Source: Hydrogenophaga sp. A37 (GTDB taxonomy: Bacteria; Pseudomonadota; Gammaproteobacteria; Burkholderiales; Burkholderiaceae_C). From it: a stretch of 35,784 nt of DNA. Where the stretch lies: assembly GCF_002001205.1 (NCBI RefSeq), contig NZ_MUNZ01000138.1, positions 1 to 35,784 on the forward strand, written 5' to 3'. The number at the start of each line of letters is the position of its first letter. The stretch's first letter is position 1. Shown piece by piece: positions 8,979 through 17,758 of this stretch. The notes under the pieces are model-generated. The model had not been told where the DNA came from, searched no databases, and saw only the letters and a list, made by a program, of their open reading frames with translations. The translations under genes were made by a program, and so were the position numbers.

Positions 8979-9281
8979 GTGAGCACACTGGCAGAACTCC
9001 GGCAGCACAGCGATGTGACCAGCCTGAAATCCGCATTGCATCAGTTGTGCGGTCAGTTTGGTCGCATCGCTCGGCTGGACATCCTCACGGCCATGCATGA
9101 GGGTACCAAACAGGCCATCTGTTTCCTGCGCATGGAGCGGCCCGAGCAAGAGCAGCAACTCATGAAGACACTGAGCGTTGGCCGTTTCGGTGGCGAAGTG
9201 GTGTTTGTGTTGGACCTCAACGTGCCGGTGACATCTGAAGACCCTGGCCCTTCGTCTCAGTGGGCCGACTCCAACTTCTAG
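8979..9281 (+). CDS. Small conserved hypothetical protein
   Basis: A 100-residue protein of unknown function. The start is GTG 8979, chosen because AAAAGGGG lies about six bases upstream; an earlier in-frame GTG at 8952 has no such site. The sequence has a central segment reading FGRIARLDILTAMHEGTKQA, followed by ICFLRMERPEQEQQLM and GRFGGEVVFVLDL. This alternation of strands and helices could fit a small alpha/beta fold such as an RRM-like ferredoxin fold, but this is only a structural guess. I recall similar small proteins in other Burkholderiales without a known role. It diverges from the c-di-GMP gene, with 212 bp between starts. Confidence 0.7.
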   Translation: MSTLAELRQHSDVTSLKSALHQLCGQFGRIARLDILTAMHEGTKQAICFLRMERPEQEQQLMKTLSVGRFGGEVVFVLDLNVPVTSEDPGPSSQWADSNF

Positions 9282-9934
9282 TTCTAGGTGCAAGGCGCCC
9301 TTCCCTCACCACACGCCGTGGCAAGCTGTCGTTGGTGAACCCAGGCGATATCACGTGGTCTCGGTATCAGACAGCACAGCCTGATGCTTGAATACGCCAA
9401 CGGACGGGATGGTGTGATGCCCAAGCCGCCGGTGAGTCGAGCCAGAAGAGCCAAACCTCGCTCCCCAGTTTTGCCACCAACCAACGAATCAATCAGCGAC
9501 ATGCATGCTGCGCCATCTGAGCGACAGCATCGACGCCTACTTGACTGCAGCCATGCACCCCTGCGCCTGGGCTCACGGTCTGCTGCAGGCGACTCCGGGG
9601 GTTGATAAGGTCGCCGCTGGTTTGATCCACATCGTGATCGTTGAGGACATGGCCCGCTTGGCTCGCCCGAGCGCCTGGCCTCGGGGCGCACTTTATTTCC
9701 CGTAGTCTGGGTGCACCGAAGACCCATTCGTCCGCCTCAAGGGTTTCCCCTGAATGCTGCGGCTCAAACATGCACCATACTGCATGCCATGGCACTATCA
9801 TGCATCAAATGAAGAGTCAGCCTCTATTCTTGAATCTTCAATATTTTAGACATGAAGTACGGGTAAGCCAGTATCGCCACGCAGGCATTGCACACCTAAA
9901 GTCCAACCCATCCGACAACCACAGGAGTCTCCAC
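9282..9934. other. 653-bp gap with insertion-sequence debris and livK upstream region
   Basis: No intact gene is visible. The centre (about 9505-9705) carries a decayed transposase fragment described separately. Stretch 9300-9500 may hold other remnants, but I could not align it to a family. From about 9770 the DNA is A/T-rich and repetitive in GCATGC-like words, consistent with the livK promoter region, but no consensus promoter is convincing. Confidence 0.6.
9505..9705 (+). pseudogene. IS110-family transposase remnant
   Basis: An open stretch of 66 codons whose product matches, from memory, the transposase_20 (helix-hairpin-helix) part of IS110-type transposases. RHLSDSIDAYLTA resembles the helix before it, LLQATPGVDKVAAGLI corresponds to the usual LLQTIPGI(D/G)xVTAA, and IVEDMARLARPSAW corresponds to IGxDMSRFxSAxxLA. 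It ends where the intact protein would read LCPGNNESAGK, and the catalytic N-terminal DEDD part is absent nearby. It is best read as a relic of an insertion sequence in the gap between the small conserved gene and livK. Terminal repeats could not be found. The family match is by pattern recognition, not by search. Confidence 0.65.
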
Positions 9935-11122
9935 ATGACAACTCGCCGCCTCGTCCTCACCCGCAGTGCCGCCGTGATTGGTGCCGCCTCGTCCGGTCTG
10001 CTGTTGCCTCAGATCGTGCGCGCCCAGTCCGACAAGCTGCGCGTGGGCTTCATGCTGCCCTACACCGGCACCTTTGCACAGTTGGGCGTGGCCATCGAGA
10101 ACGGTTTCCGCATGGCGCTGAACGAACAAGGCGGCAAGCTGGGCGGCCGCGAGGTCGAGTTCTTCAAGGTGGACGACGAGTCCAACCCGGCCAAAGGCAT
10201 TGAAAACGCGCAGCGTCTGGTGCAGCGCGACAAGGTCGACGTGCTGGTGGGCACGGTGCACTCAGGCGTGCAGATGGGCATCCACAAGGTGGCGCGTGAA
10301 AGTGGTGTGCTGAACCTGATCCCCAACGCTGGCGTGCACATCGCCACCCGCGCCCAGTGCGCGCCCAATGTGTTCCGCACCTCCTTCACCAATTCGCAGC
10401 CCACGCTGGCGCTGGGCAAGGCCATGGTCGAGCGTGGTCACAAGAAGGCGGTGTGGATCACCTGGAACTATGCTGCCGGTGACGAGGCCTTCGAGGGCTT
10501 CGAGCAGAGCTACACCGCCGCTGGCGGCACCATCGTCAAGAAGCTGGGCCTGCCCTTCCCCAACGTCGAATTCCAGGCCCTGCTGACCGAGATCGCGTCG
10601 ATCAAGCCCGATGCCGTGGCCTGCTTCTTTGCCGGTGGCGGCGCGGCCAAGTTCCTGCGCGACTTCCATGCGGCCGGCCTGTCCAAGACCATCCAGCTCT
10701 ATGGCTCGGGCTTCCTGACCGAGGGTGTCCTGGAAGCCGCCGGCGAAGCCGCCAACGGCGTGCTGACCACCATGCACTACAGCGATTCGTTGGACACACC
10801 GGCCAACAAGAAATTCCGCCTGGAGTACGCCAAGACCTTCAAGTTGCAGCCCGACGTGTACGCTGTGCAGGGCTACGACACCGGCCTGCTGCTGGTCAAG
10901 GGCGCCAACGCCGTCAAGGGCGACCTGGCCAACAAGAAGGCGCTGTACGCCGCCATGGAAGGCGCGACCATCGACAGCCCGCGCGGCAAGTGGACCATGA
11001 GCAAGGCCCACAACCCGGTGCAGGACATGTACCTGCGCAAGGTCGAGAACAAGGAAAACAAGGTCATCGGCATCGCGCAAAAGGCCGTGGCCGACTCCGG
11101 CGCGGGTTGCCGGATAGGCTGA
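9935..11122 (+). CDS. livK: Periplasmic substrate-binding protein of Liv-type ABC importer
   Basis: Binds the substrate in the periplasm and delivers it to the LivHMGF complex. From ATG 9935 (AGGAG seven bases upstream) it has 395 residues; the open frame extends further upstream but without a signal peptide. The N-terminus TTRRLVLTRSAAVIGAA...IVRAQ is an export signal with a twin arginine, cleaved probably after VRA. The body is a type I periplasmic-binding fold (Peripla_BP_6): VGFMLPYTGTFAQLG, KVDVLVGTVHSG and QGYDTGLLLV. This subgroup includes branched-chain amino acid, amide and aromatic-acid binders. Proximity to pobA makes an aromatic acid possible (inference). It heads a five-gene operon. 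Confidence 0.9.
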   Translation: MTTRRLVLTRSAAVIGAASSGLLLPQIVRAQSDKLRVGFMLPYTGTFAQLGVAIENGFRMALNEQGGKLGGREVEFFKVDDESNPAKGIENAQRLVQRDKVDVLVGTVHSGVQMGIHKVARESGVLNLIPNAGVHIATRAQCAPNVFRTSFTNSQPTLALGKAMVERGHKKAVWITWNYAAGDEAFEGFEQSYTAAGGTIVKKLGLPFPNVEFQALLTEIASIKPDAVACFFAGGGAAKFLRDFHAAGLSKTIQLYGSGFLTEGVLEAAGEAANGVLTTMHYSDSLDTPANKKFRLEYAKTFKLQPDVYAVQGYDTGLLLVKGANAVKGDLANKKALYAAMEGATIDSPRGKWTMSKAHNPVQDMYLRKVENKENKVIGIAQKAVADSGAGCRIG

Positions 11123-11158
11123 CCCTCGCACCCCTCCATCGTTCCCATTGGCCCAGGT

Positions 11159-11179
11159 CAGCGCCCTTGTCGGGCGCTG
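11159..11179 (+). promoter_or_regulatory. Intercistronic stem-loop between livK and livH
   Basis: A perfect 8-bp stem (CAGCGCCC / GGGCGCTG) with a 5-base loop lies 36 bp after the livK stop and 27 bp before the livH ATG. No T-run follows, so it is more likely an mRNA-stabilising or attenuating hairpin that raises binding-protein output over the permease genes than a full terminator. Confidence 0.6.
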
Positions 11180-11206
11180 GCGTGAGGCTTGCTTTCCCAC
11201 GCACCC

Positions 11207-12070
11207 ATGGATTTCGCCAATTTCCTGATTCAACTGCTCAACAGCCTGCAGTACGGGCTGCTGCTGTTCATGCTGGCTGCCGGCCTGACGCTGATCTTCG
11301 GCATCATGGGCGTGGTCAACCTCGCACACGGCAGTTTCTACATGTTGGGCGCCTACCTCGCTTGGTTCCTCACGGCGCAATTCGACAGCCTGGTGCTGGC
11401 CATCGTGGTCGGCACCGTGATCGCCGTGGCGCTGGGCTGGCTGCTGGAATGGCTGCTGTTCCGTCACTTCTACCACCGTGACCATCTCGATCAGGTGCTG
11501 CTCACCTTCGGGCTGATCTACATCTTTGAAGAGCTGCGCTCCATCTTCTGGGGTGACGACGTGCACGCGGTGCAGGTGCCCGAGCTGGTGAACTGGTCGA
11601 TCCAGCTGACCGACAACCTCTCCTACCCGGTCTACCGGCTGGTGATCTCGGCGGTGTGCGTGGCGCTGGCCCTGGGTCTGTACGCGCTGATCAGCAAGAC
11701 GCGCCTGGGCATGAAGATCCGCGCGGGCGCCTTCAACCGCGAGATGACCGAGGCCCTGGGCATCAACATTCGGCTGATCCACGGCGTGGTGTTCGCGTTG
11801 GGTGTGGCGCTCGCGGCCATCGCCGGCATGATCGCCTCGCCCATCTCCAGCGTGTACCCCGGCATGGGCAGCTCCGTGCTGATCATGTGTTTCGTGGTGG
11901 TCGTCATCGGCGGCATCGGCTCGGTGCGCGGTGCCATGGTGGCGGCCATGCTGGTGGGCCTGGTGGACACCTTCGGCAAGGTGCTGGTGCCGCAGATCGC
12001 CGGCATGGCTGTCTACATGCTGATGGCACTTGTGCTGCTCTACAAGCCCGAAGGGCTGTTCAAACAATGA
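11207..12070 (+). CDS. livH: Liv-type ABC transporter permease (LivH)
   Basis: First membrane subunit of the importer. ATG 11207 gives 287 residues; a TTG 18 bases earlier (11189) is also in frame, but a GAGG element sits too close to it, so ATG is preferred although its own ribosome site is weak. About eight hydrophobic helices are visible. Characteristic family blocks are GLTLIFGIMGVVNLAHGSFYMLGAY near the N-terminus, KTRLGMKIRAGAFNREMTEALGIN in the cytoplasmic EAA-like loop, and a C-terminal VVVIGGIGSVRGA helix. The gene follows livK after an intercistronic hairpin and precedes livM. Confidence 0.93.
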   Translation: MDFANFLIQLLNSLQYGLLLFMLAAGLTLIFGIMGVVNLAHGSFYMLGAYLAWFLTAQFDSLVLAIVVGTVIAVALGWLLEWLLFRHFYHRDHLDQVLLTFGLIYIFEELRSIFWGDDVHAVQVPELVNWSIQLTDNLSYPVYRLVISAVCVALALGLYALISKTRLGMKIRAGAFNREMTEALGINIRLIHGVVFALGVALAAIAGMIASPISSVYPGMGSSVLIMCFVVVVIGGIGSVRGAMVAAMLVGLVDTFGKVLVPQIAGMAVYMLMALVLLYKPEGLFKQ

Positions 12071-12086
12071 CCACGCGAGCACACGA

Positions 12087-13097
12087 ATGAGTTCCCCCAA
12101 AGCCACCCTGGAGAAACTGCCCAAGGCCATGCAGCTGATGTTGGCCGTCGGCGCTGTGGCACTGGCCGCGTTCCCGCTGATGCCGATGGAGAGCCGCGAC
12201 TTCTACCTGCAGATGCTCACGCAGATGATGATCCTCGCCATCTTCGCGATGAGCCTCGACCTGCTGCAGGGCGTGACCGGCCTGGTCTCGCTCGGCCACG
12301 CAGCCTACTTCGGCCTGGCCGGCTACGCACTGGCCTTCATCACCCCGCAGGACGCGCCCATCGCCTTGTGGTGGAGCCTGCCGCTCGCGGCGGCGGGCGC
12401 TGGCCTGGCCGCGCTGGTGATCGGCTTTTTCGTGGTGCGCACGCATGGCATCTACTTCATCATGGTCACCATGGCGTTCGCCCAGATGGTGTTCTTCCTT
12501 TTCTTCGACAACAAGGCGCTGGGCGGCTCGGACGGCATCTACGTGAACTTCCGGCCCGATGCCACGGCGCTGGGCATCGACCTGGAGAACAAGGCCCACT
12601 TCTTCTACTTCACGCTGGCCATGCTGATCGGGGTGTATCTGTTCCTACGCCGTGTGCTGTTCTCGCCGTTCGGCCGTGTGCTGGCCGGCATCCGCGTCAA
12701 CGAACACCGCATGCGCGCCGTGGGCTACGGCAGCTTCGGCTACAAGCTCGCCGCCTTCACGCTGGCCGGCACGCTGGCGGGCGTGGCAGGTTACCTGTGG
12801 GCCGCGCAGACCGGCTTCGTGAACCCCGAGCTGATGGGTTTCCACATGAGCGCGCACGCGATCATGATGGTCATCCTCGGCGGCATGGGCAACTTCGCCG
12901 GCGCCATCGTCGGTGCGTTCGCCTTTGAATACGTGATGCACTTCTTCAAGGACCTGCCCGCCATCGGCGACTTCGAAACCGGCAAACACTGGCAGCTCTG
13001 GATGGGCAGCTTCATCGTGCTGGTGGTGATCGTCGCGCCGCGCGGGTTGCTGGGCCTGGCCGAGAAGTTCATGGGCCGTCAAGAGGACAAGTCATGA
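12087..13097 (+). CDS. livM: Liv-type ABC transporter permease (LivM)
   Basis: Second membrane subunit, 336 residues from ATG 12087; the open frame begins earlier inside livH but that part has no LivM similarity. The family motif LQGVTGLVSLGHAAYFGLAGYA follows the second membrane span. The transport-loop sequence reads SPFGRVLAGIRVNEHRMRAVGY, and VILGGMGNFAGAIVGAF occurs late in the protein. Around nine to ten helices are predicted. The start lies 16 bp after livH, and the stop overlaps the livG start (ATGA), indicating translational coupling. Confidence 0.93.
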   Translation: MSSPKATLEKLPKAMQLMLAVGAVALAAFPLMPMESRDFYLQMLTQMMILAIFAMSLDLLQGVTGLVSLGHAAYFGLAGYALAFITPQDAPIALWWSLPLAAAGAGLAALVIGFFVVRTHGIYFIMVTMAFAQMVFFLFFDNKALGGSDGIYVNFRPDATALGIDLENKAHFFYFTLAMLIGVYLFLRRVLFSPFGRVLAGIRVNEHRMRAVGYGSFGYKLAAFTLAGTLAGVAGYLWAAQTGFVNPELMGFHMSAHAIMMVILGGMGNFAGAIVGAFAFEYVMHFFKDLPAIGDFETGKHWQLWMGSFIVLVVIVAPRGLLGLAEKFMGRQEDKS

Positions 13098-13873
13098 CCG
13101 ACGTCCGCCCCAACGAAGTCGCCCTGCTCAGCGCCAACAAGCTCACCAAACGCTTCGGCGGCCTCGCGGCCGTCAACGAGGTGTCGGTGCACCTCTACCG
13201 CGACCGGCTGCACGCCGTCATCGGCCCTAACGGCGCGGGCAAGTCCACCTTGACCAACCTGCTCTCGGGCGACCTGCCACCCACCTCGGGCAGCGTCACC
13301 ATCGGCGGCGTTGAAACGGCCGGTCAGTCGCCCGAATCGATCTCGCGCCTGGGCCTGGGCCGCAGCTACCAGAAGACCAACATCTTCCTGCCCTTCACCG
13401 TGTGGGACAACGTGCGCCTGGCCTCGCAATCGCGCGAGCGCCACGCCCCCTGGAACCCATTGCGCTGGCTGCAATCGGCCTCGACCATGAAAACGGTCAA
13501 TCAACGCTGCGAACGCGCCATCGAACTCGCCGGCCTCACCCACCGCACGCAGACCGTGGCCGCCACGGTGAGCCACGGCGAACAGCGTCAGCTCGAAATT
13601 GCGATGACGCTCGCCACCGAGCCCACCGTGCTGCTGCTGGACGAGCCGCTCGCCGGCATGGGCCAGGCCGAGGCCGAGGGCATGATCGAACTGCTGCTCA
13701 AGCTCAAGAAGGACCACGCGATGATGCTGGTCGAGCACGACATGGACGCCGTGTTCGCGCTGGCCGACCAGCTCACCGTGATGGTCAACGGCCAGGTGAT
13801 CGCCAGCGGCACGCCGACCGAGGTGCGCAACGATTCGGTTGTCCAAGCAGCCTACCTGGGCGAGGAGCATTGA
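13094..13873 (+). CDS. livG: Liv-type ABC transporter ATPase (LivG)
   Basis: Cytoplasmic ATP-binding subunit, 259 residues. Walker A is GPNGAGKST (44-52), the signature is VSHGEQRQLEIA (159-170) as usual for LivG rather than LSGGQ, and Walker B is TVLLLDEP (178-185). The switch histidine is in LVEHDMD. The start ATG overlaps the livM stop by four bases. After the stop comes a 22-codon mini-ORF and then livF. Confidence 0.95.
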   Translation: MTDVRPNEVALLSANKLTKRFGGLAAVNEVSVHLYRDRLHAVIGPNGAGKSTLTNLLSGDLPPTSGSVTIGGVETAGQSPESISRLGLGRSYQKTNIFLPFTVWDNVRLASQSRERHAPWNPLRWLQSASTMKTVNQRCERAIELAGLTHRTQTVAATVSHGEQRQLEIAMTLATEPTVLLLDEPLAGMGQAEAEGMIELLLKLKKDHAMMLVEHDMDAVFALADQLTVMVNGQVIASGTPTEVRNDSVVQAAYLGEEH

Positions 13874-13875
13874 TC

Positions 13876-13944
13876 ATGAGCGCCGCGCAGGGCCGCCCCA
13901 AGCAAGCTCGCACCGCAGTGCGAAGCACGGAGGTTATCCATTGA
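13876..13944 (+). CDS. 22-codon mini-ORF coupled to livF
   Basis: The frame from ATG 13876 to TGA 13944 encodes a basic 22-residue peptide beginning MSAAQGRPKQAR. GAGGAG at 13862-13867 lies eight bases upstream, a good ribosome site. Its stop overlaps the TTG start of livF (TTGA at 13941-13944), so ribosomes finishing it would be placed on livF. I recall similar short sequences before other genes in Comamonadaceae, which would make it a dispersed intergenic element rather than a liv-specific peptide; this needs a search. Whether the peptide itself has a role is unknown. Confidence 0.5.
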   Translation: MSAAQGRPKQARTAVRSTEVIH

Positions 13945-14654
13945 GCACCCCACTGATCCAGACCACGGCCCTCAACACCCACTACGGCCAGAGCCACATC
14001 CTTCGCGGCATCGATTTCACCGTCTTGCCAGGCCAGACCATCGGCCTGATGGGCCGCAACGGCATGGGCAAGACCACGCTGCTGAAATCCATCATGGGCA
14101 TCGTCAAGCCCAGTGGCGGCACGGTGCACATCAAGGGCCAACCCATGACCGGTGCGCCCACCTTCGAGATCGCGCGCATGGGCATCGCCTACGTGCCCGA
14201 AGGGCGCGGCATCTTCGGCAACCTGAGCGTGAAGGAAAACCTGCAGATGGCTGCCCGCGCGGGAACCCAAGGGCAACGCGACTGGACCTACGACCGCGTG
14301 CTGGAAACCTTCCCTCGCCTGGCCGAGCGCTTGGGCCATGGCGGTCAGCAGCTCAGCGGTGGCGAGCAGCAGATGCTCACCATCGGCCGCGCGCTGATGA
14401 CCAACCCCGACGTGCTGATCCTCGACGAGGCCACCGAAGGCCTGGCGCCCTTGATCGCGCGCGAGATCTGGCGCATCTGCGGCCTGATCCGCGAGAGCGG
14501 TATCAGCAGCATCATCGTGGACAAGGCTTGGAAACAGGTCACCCAGATCACCGACCGGAATGTGATTCTGGTCAAGGGCGAGGTGGTGTTTGAAGGTTCG
14601 TCGGACGAACTGCTGTCAAAGCCGGAATTGCTGGAGCAGTACCTCGGGGTGTGA
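13941..14654 (+). CDS. livF: Liv-type ABC transporter ATPase (LivF)
   Basis: Second ATP-binding subunit, 237 residues from TTG 13941; GGAGG at 13929-13933 lies seven bases upstream and decides this start, although the frame is open further back. Walker A is GRNGMGKTT (38-46), the signature LSGGEQ (138-143) and Walker B VLILDEA (158-164). The usual H-loop position reads IIVDKAW rather than a histidine or the LivF-type VEQN, so the switch residue is not His; IVDKN-like variants occur in some Liv-type ATPases. Initiation may depend on the upstream mini-ORF. Confidence 0.93.
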   Translation: MSTPLIQTTALNTHYGQSHILRGIDFTVLPGQTIGLMGRNGMGKTTLLKSIMGIVKPSGGTVHIKGQPMTGAPTFEIARMGIAYVPEGRGIFGNLSVKENLQMAARAGTQGQRDWTYDRVLETFPRLAERLGHGGQQLSGGEQQMLTIGRALMTNPDVLILDEATEGLAPLIAREIWRICGLIRESGISSIIVDKAWKQVTQITDRNVILVKGEVVFEGSSDELLSKPELLEQYLGV

Positions 14655-14691
14655 AGCCGCGCCATGAGGCTATAGTGCGGCGAGCGATTCT

Positions 14692-14732
14692 TGGTCCCAA
14701 GCCAGGGACGAGATGTACCTGGCTTGGGACCA
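14692..14732 (+). terminator. 15-bp stem-loop downstream of livF
   Basis: A perfect 15-bp inverted repeat (TGGTCCCAAGCCAGG / CCTGGCTTGGGACCA) with an 11-base loop begins 38 bp after the livF stop. There is no clear T-run after it, so it may be a weak or Rho-assisted terminator, an RNA 3' end stabiliser, or a repeat element. It separates the liv operon from the quinone reductase gene. Confidence 0.6.
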
Positions 14733-14787
14733 CCGGCTTTGCTGTATCCGTCATGACTGATGACTCGTCTAATTCAAAGTCAGCCTC

Positions 14788-15381
14788 ATGAAGTGCCTCG
14801 TCGTCATCGCCCACCCCAGCACCGACAGCCTGTGTCATTCGGTGGCACAGTCCGCCATTGCCGCCTTGAAAGCGGGCGGCCACGAGGTCATGATCGAAGA
14901 CCTCTACCTCTCTGGTTTTTCTCCCGCCCTGACGGTCAATGAACGCCGAAGCTACTACTGCCCGGCGTTCGACTCTGCCGCTGTCCAAGATCAAATCGAC
15001 CGCTTGCTGTCCGCCGAAGCTTTAGTGCTTGTTTTTCCCACTTGGTGGTTTGGTTTTCCCGCCATCCTGAAAGGGTGGTTTGATCGCGCCTGGGCACCCG
15101 GAATTGCATACGATCACGCCACCGATCTTGGCGCGATCAAGCCACGGCTCCATAACCTGCGAAGTGCATTGGCCGTTACGTCTCTTGGCTCGCCGTGGTG
15201 GGTTGACTGCTTGCTTCTCTGGCGGCCTGTGAAACGTGTGCTCAAGACGGCGCTGTTGGGCACTTGTGCGCCCCGCTGCCGGTTCGAGATGTTGTCGCTT
15301 TACAAAGCAGAATCTCTCACCCAAGTCGAGGTTCAATCGTTTTGCTCGCGTGTCGAGCGCGCAATTGGAAAATGGACTTGA
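14788..15381 (+). CDS. NAD(P)H:quinone reductase-like flavodoxin-fold protein
   Basis: A 197-residue flavodoxin-like protein of the NQO1/KefF-type family that passes two electrons from NAD(P)H to quinones through FMN/FAD. The N-terminal MKCLVVIAHPSTDSL is the phosphate-binding strand-loop, and FPTWWFGFPAILKGWFDRAW (about 84-103) is the hallmark flavin/active-site segment. It is about the length of KefF or shorter NQO proteins. It stands alone between livF and the convergent IclR gene; a role in detoxifying quinones from aromatic catabolism would suit the neighbours but is inference. Confidence 0.85.
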   Translation: MKCLVVIAHPSTDSLCHSVAQSAIAALKAGGHEVMIEDLYLSGFSPALTVNERRSYYCPAFDSAAVQDQIDRLLSAEALVLVFPTWWFGFPAILKGWFDRAWAPGIAYDHATDLGAIKPRLHNLRSALAVTSLGSPWWVDCLLLWRPVKRVLKTALLGTCAPRCRFEMLSLYKAESLTQVEVQSFCSRVERAIGKWT

Positions 15382-15445
15382 CTGCTCAGCATCTGTCAGC
15401 GAACCCTCCGACCGGGCAATAGGAGCTGCGGCGATATTCGCCCGC

Positions 15446-16267
15446 CTACAGCAACGGCCGCAGCTCCCGCGCCGCGTCCAACAGCAGCGGCAACAGGTCC
15501 TTGCGCATCGCCGCCGGCTCCAGCCGCTCGGGTGATGCCACCACGTTGAGCGCCGCCACTGTTTTCCCTTGCATGTTGCGCAGCGGCACCGCCAGCGCGT
15601 GCACGCCGAGTTCGTGTTCCTCGCTCGCCACGGCGAAGTCGTCTGCCTTCACCTGTGCCACGGCTGCGCGAAACGCTTTGTGGTCCACGGTGGTCTTCGG
15701 CGTCAGTCGCGCCAGCTCTCGGCCTTTGAGCCAGGCGCTGAATTCGGCGCGCGGCAAAGCCGCCAGCAGCACACGGCCGGTGGAGGTGGCGTGCACCGGC
15801 AAGCGCGCGCCGAGGTGCAGACCGTAGGCCATGAGCCGCTGCCCGCCGACCGAAGCGCTGCGCGCCACGATCACGACCTCGTTGCCGTCGAGCACGACCG
15901 CCGAGAACGACTCGCGTGTCTGCGCCGCGAGCCGGTTCAGCGTGGGTTGCAGCAGGCGCGGCAGGCGGGCTGAAGACAGGTAGCTGCCCGAGAACCGAAG
16001 CACCTTGGCCGAGAGCCAGTAGTGCGTGCCGTCGGTGTCGAGGTAACCGAGGTAGGCCAGCGTGAGCAGGTGGCGCCGGGCCGCCGCCCGTGTGAGGCCG
16101 GCGCGCTCGGCGGCCTGGGTGGCGTTGAGGCGCTGGCGCTCGGTGTCGAAGCTCTCCAGCACGGCCATGCCTTTGGCCATGCCCTCGATGAAGTCGGCTT
16201 TGGCGATACTGCGGTCACTGGTGTTCATCGCGGCATTGTCGCCGGAATGCCATGACTGCGCGGTCAT
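15446..16267 (-). CDS. pobR: IclR-family regulator of pobA (PobR-like)
   Basis: A 273-residue IclR-type protein: an N-terminal winged helix (about 27-85, with LNATQAAERAGLTRAAARRHLLTLAYLGYL) and a C-terminal effector-binding domain (VLDGNEVVIVARSAS, LPVHATSTGRVLLAAL, ELGVHALAVPLRN). Its gene diverges from pobA with 104 bp between starts, the classic arrangement for the PcaU/PobR/PcaR subgroup that activates aromatic genes when 4-hydroxybenzoate or protocatechuate binds. Start ATG 16267 has GGAG eight bases upstream; ATG 16228 is in frame but lacks one. Ten-base repeats at its start probably bind this protein. The specific name is an inference from context. Confidence 0.85.
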   Translation of the reverse strand: MTAQSWHSGDNAAMNTSDRSIAKADFIEGMAKGMAVLESFDTERQRLNATQAAERAGLTRAAARRHLLTLAYLGYLDTDGTHYWLSAKVLRFSGSYLSSARLPRLLQPTLNRLAAQTRESFSAVVLDGNEVVIVARSASVGGQRLMAYGLHLGARLPVHATSTGRVLLAALPRAEFSAWLKGRELARLTPKTTVDHKAFRAAVAQVKADDFAVASEEHELGVHALAVPLRNMQGKTVAALNVVASPERLEPAAMRKDLLPLLLDAARELRPLL

Positions 16268-16294
16268 CGCGCAACTCCATCAATCATCGCGCAA
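16256..16294. promoter_or_regulatory. Putative PobR operator (three 10-bp motifs)
   Basis: CATCGCGCAA occurs at 16265-16274 and again at 16285-16294 as direct repeats separated by 10 bp. An inverted, 7-of-10 matching copy lies immediately before at 16256-16265. This palindrome-plus-direct-repeat layout is that described for PcaU/PobR-type IclR operators. It covers the pobR start codon, suggesting autoregulation as well as pobA activation. Confidence 0.65.
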
Positions 16295-16310
16295 AGACAG
16301 TGCCCGCTTC

Positions 16311-17556
<1,246 letters not shown>

Positions 17557-17586
17557 CTGGTCTACCCCCGCGCCGCCTGCGGCGTC

Positions 17587-17602
17587 GCCCCCTCAAGGGG
17601 GC
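17587..17602 (+). terminator. GC-rich stem-loop after pobA
   Basis: GCCCCC-TCAA-GGGGGC forms a perfect 6-bp hairpin 30 bp after the pobA stop, followed by CAACACC rather than a T-run. It matches a hairpin that I recall as frequent in Comamonadaceae intergenic regions and probably helps transcript ending. Confidence 0.5.
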
Positions 17603-17720
17603 AACACCTGCGGCCCGGTAAAGCCGGTTCCTCGGTGTTCCCGGTGAGGCATTTCGCGTCGGAGAGTGCGCCCCGAATTCAGACGGTGCTGTCGCCAGGT
17701 TGCCTCGGGTGACGGGGACT

Positions 17721-17758
17721 TGACGGTACATTGACGTGAACGTCAACCCGTACCGTCA
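17721..17758. promoter_or_regulatory. Nested palindromic operator at the CoA-transferase start
   Basis: An inner perfect palindrome TTGACGT-GA-ACGTCAA (17731-17746) sits inside an outer 9-bp inverted repeat TGACGGTAC / GTACCGTCA (17721-17729 and 17750-17758). The centres differ by one base. The right outer arm ends on the A of the ATG start codon. The inner box resembles MerR-type (LiuR-like) operators of acyl-CoA catabolism, by memory. A regulator bound here would block transcription or initiation. Confidence 0.6.

Noticed and set aside
9790..9804. A TGGCAC...TGCA sequence that resembles a sigma-54 promoter before livK
   Set aside because: The gap between the GG and GC elements is one base too short for sigma-54, whose spacing is strict, and no enhancer-type site is visible.
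9641..9934. N-terminal extension of the livK frame from 9641
   Set aside because: A signal peptide and a ribosome site sit at ATG 9935; the extension covers insertion-sequence debris.
10262..12130. A 622-codon open frame on the minus strand under livK-livH
   Set aside because: It is antisense to well-supported genes, rich in His/Gln/Ala as expected from a shadow of high-GC codons, and has no recognisable domain.
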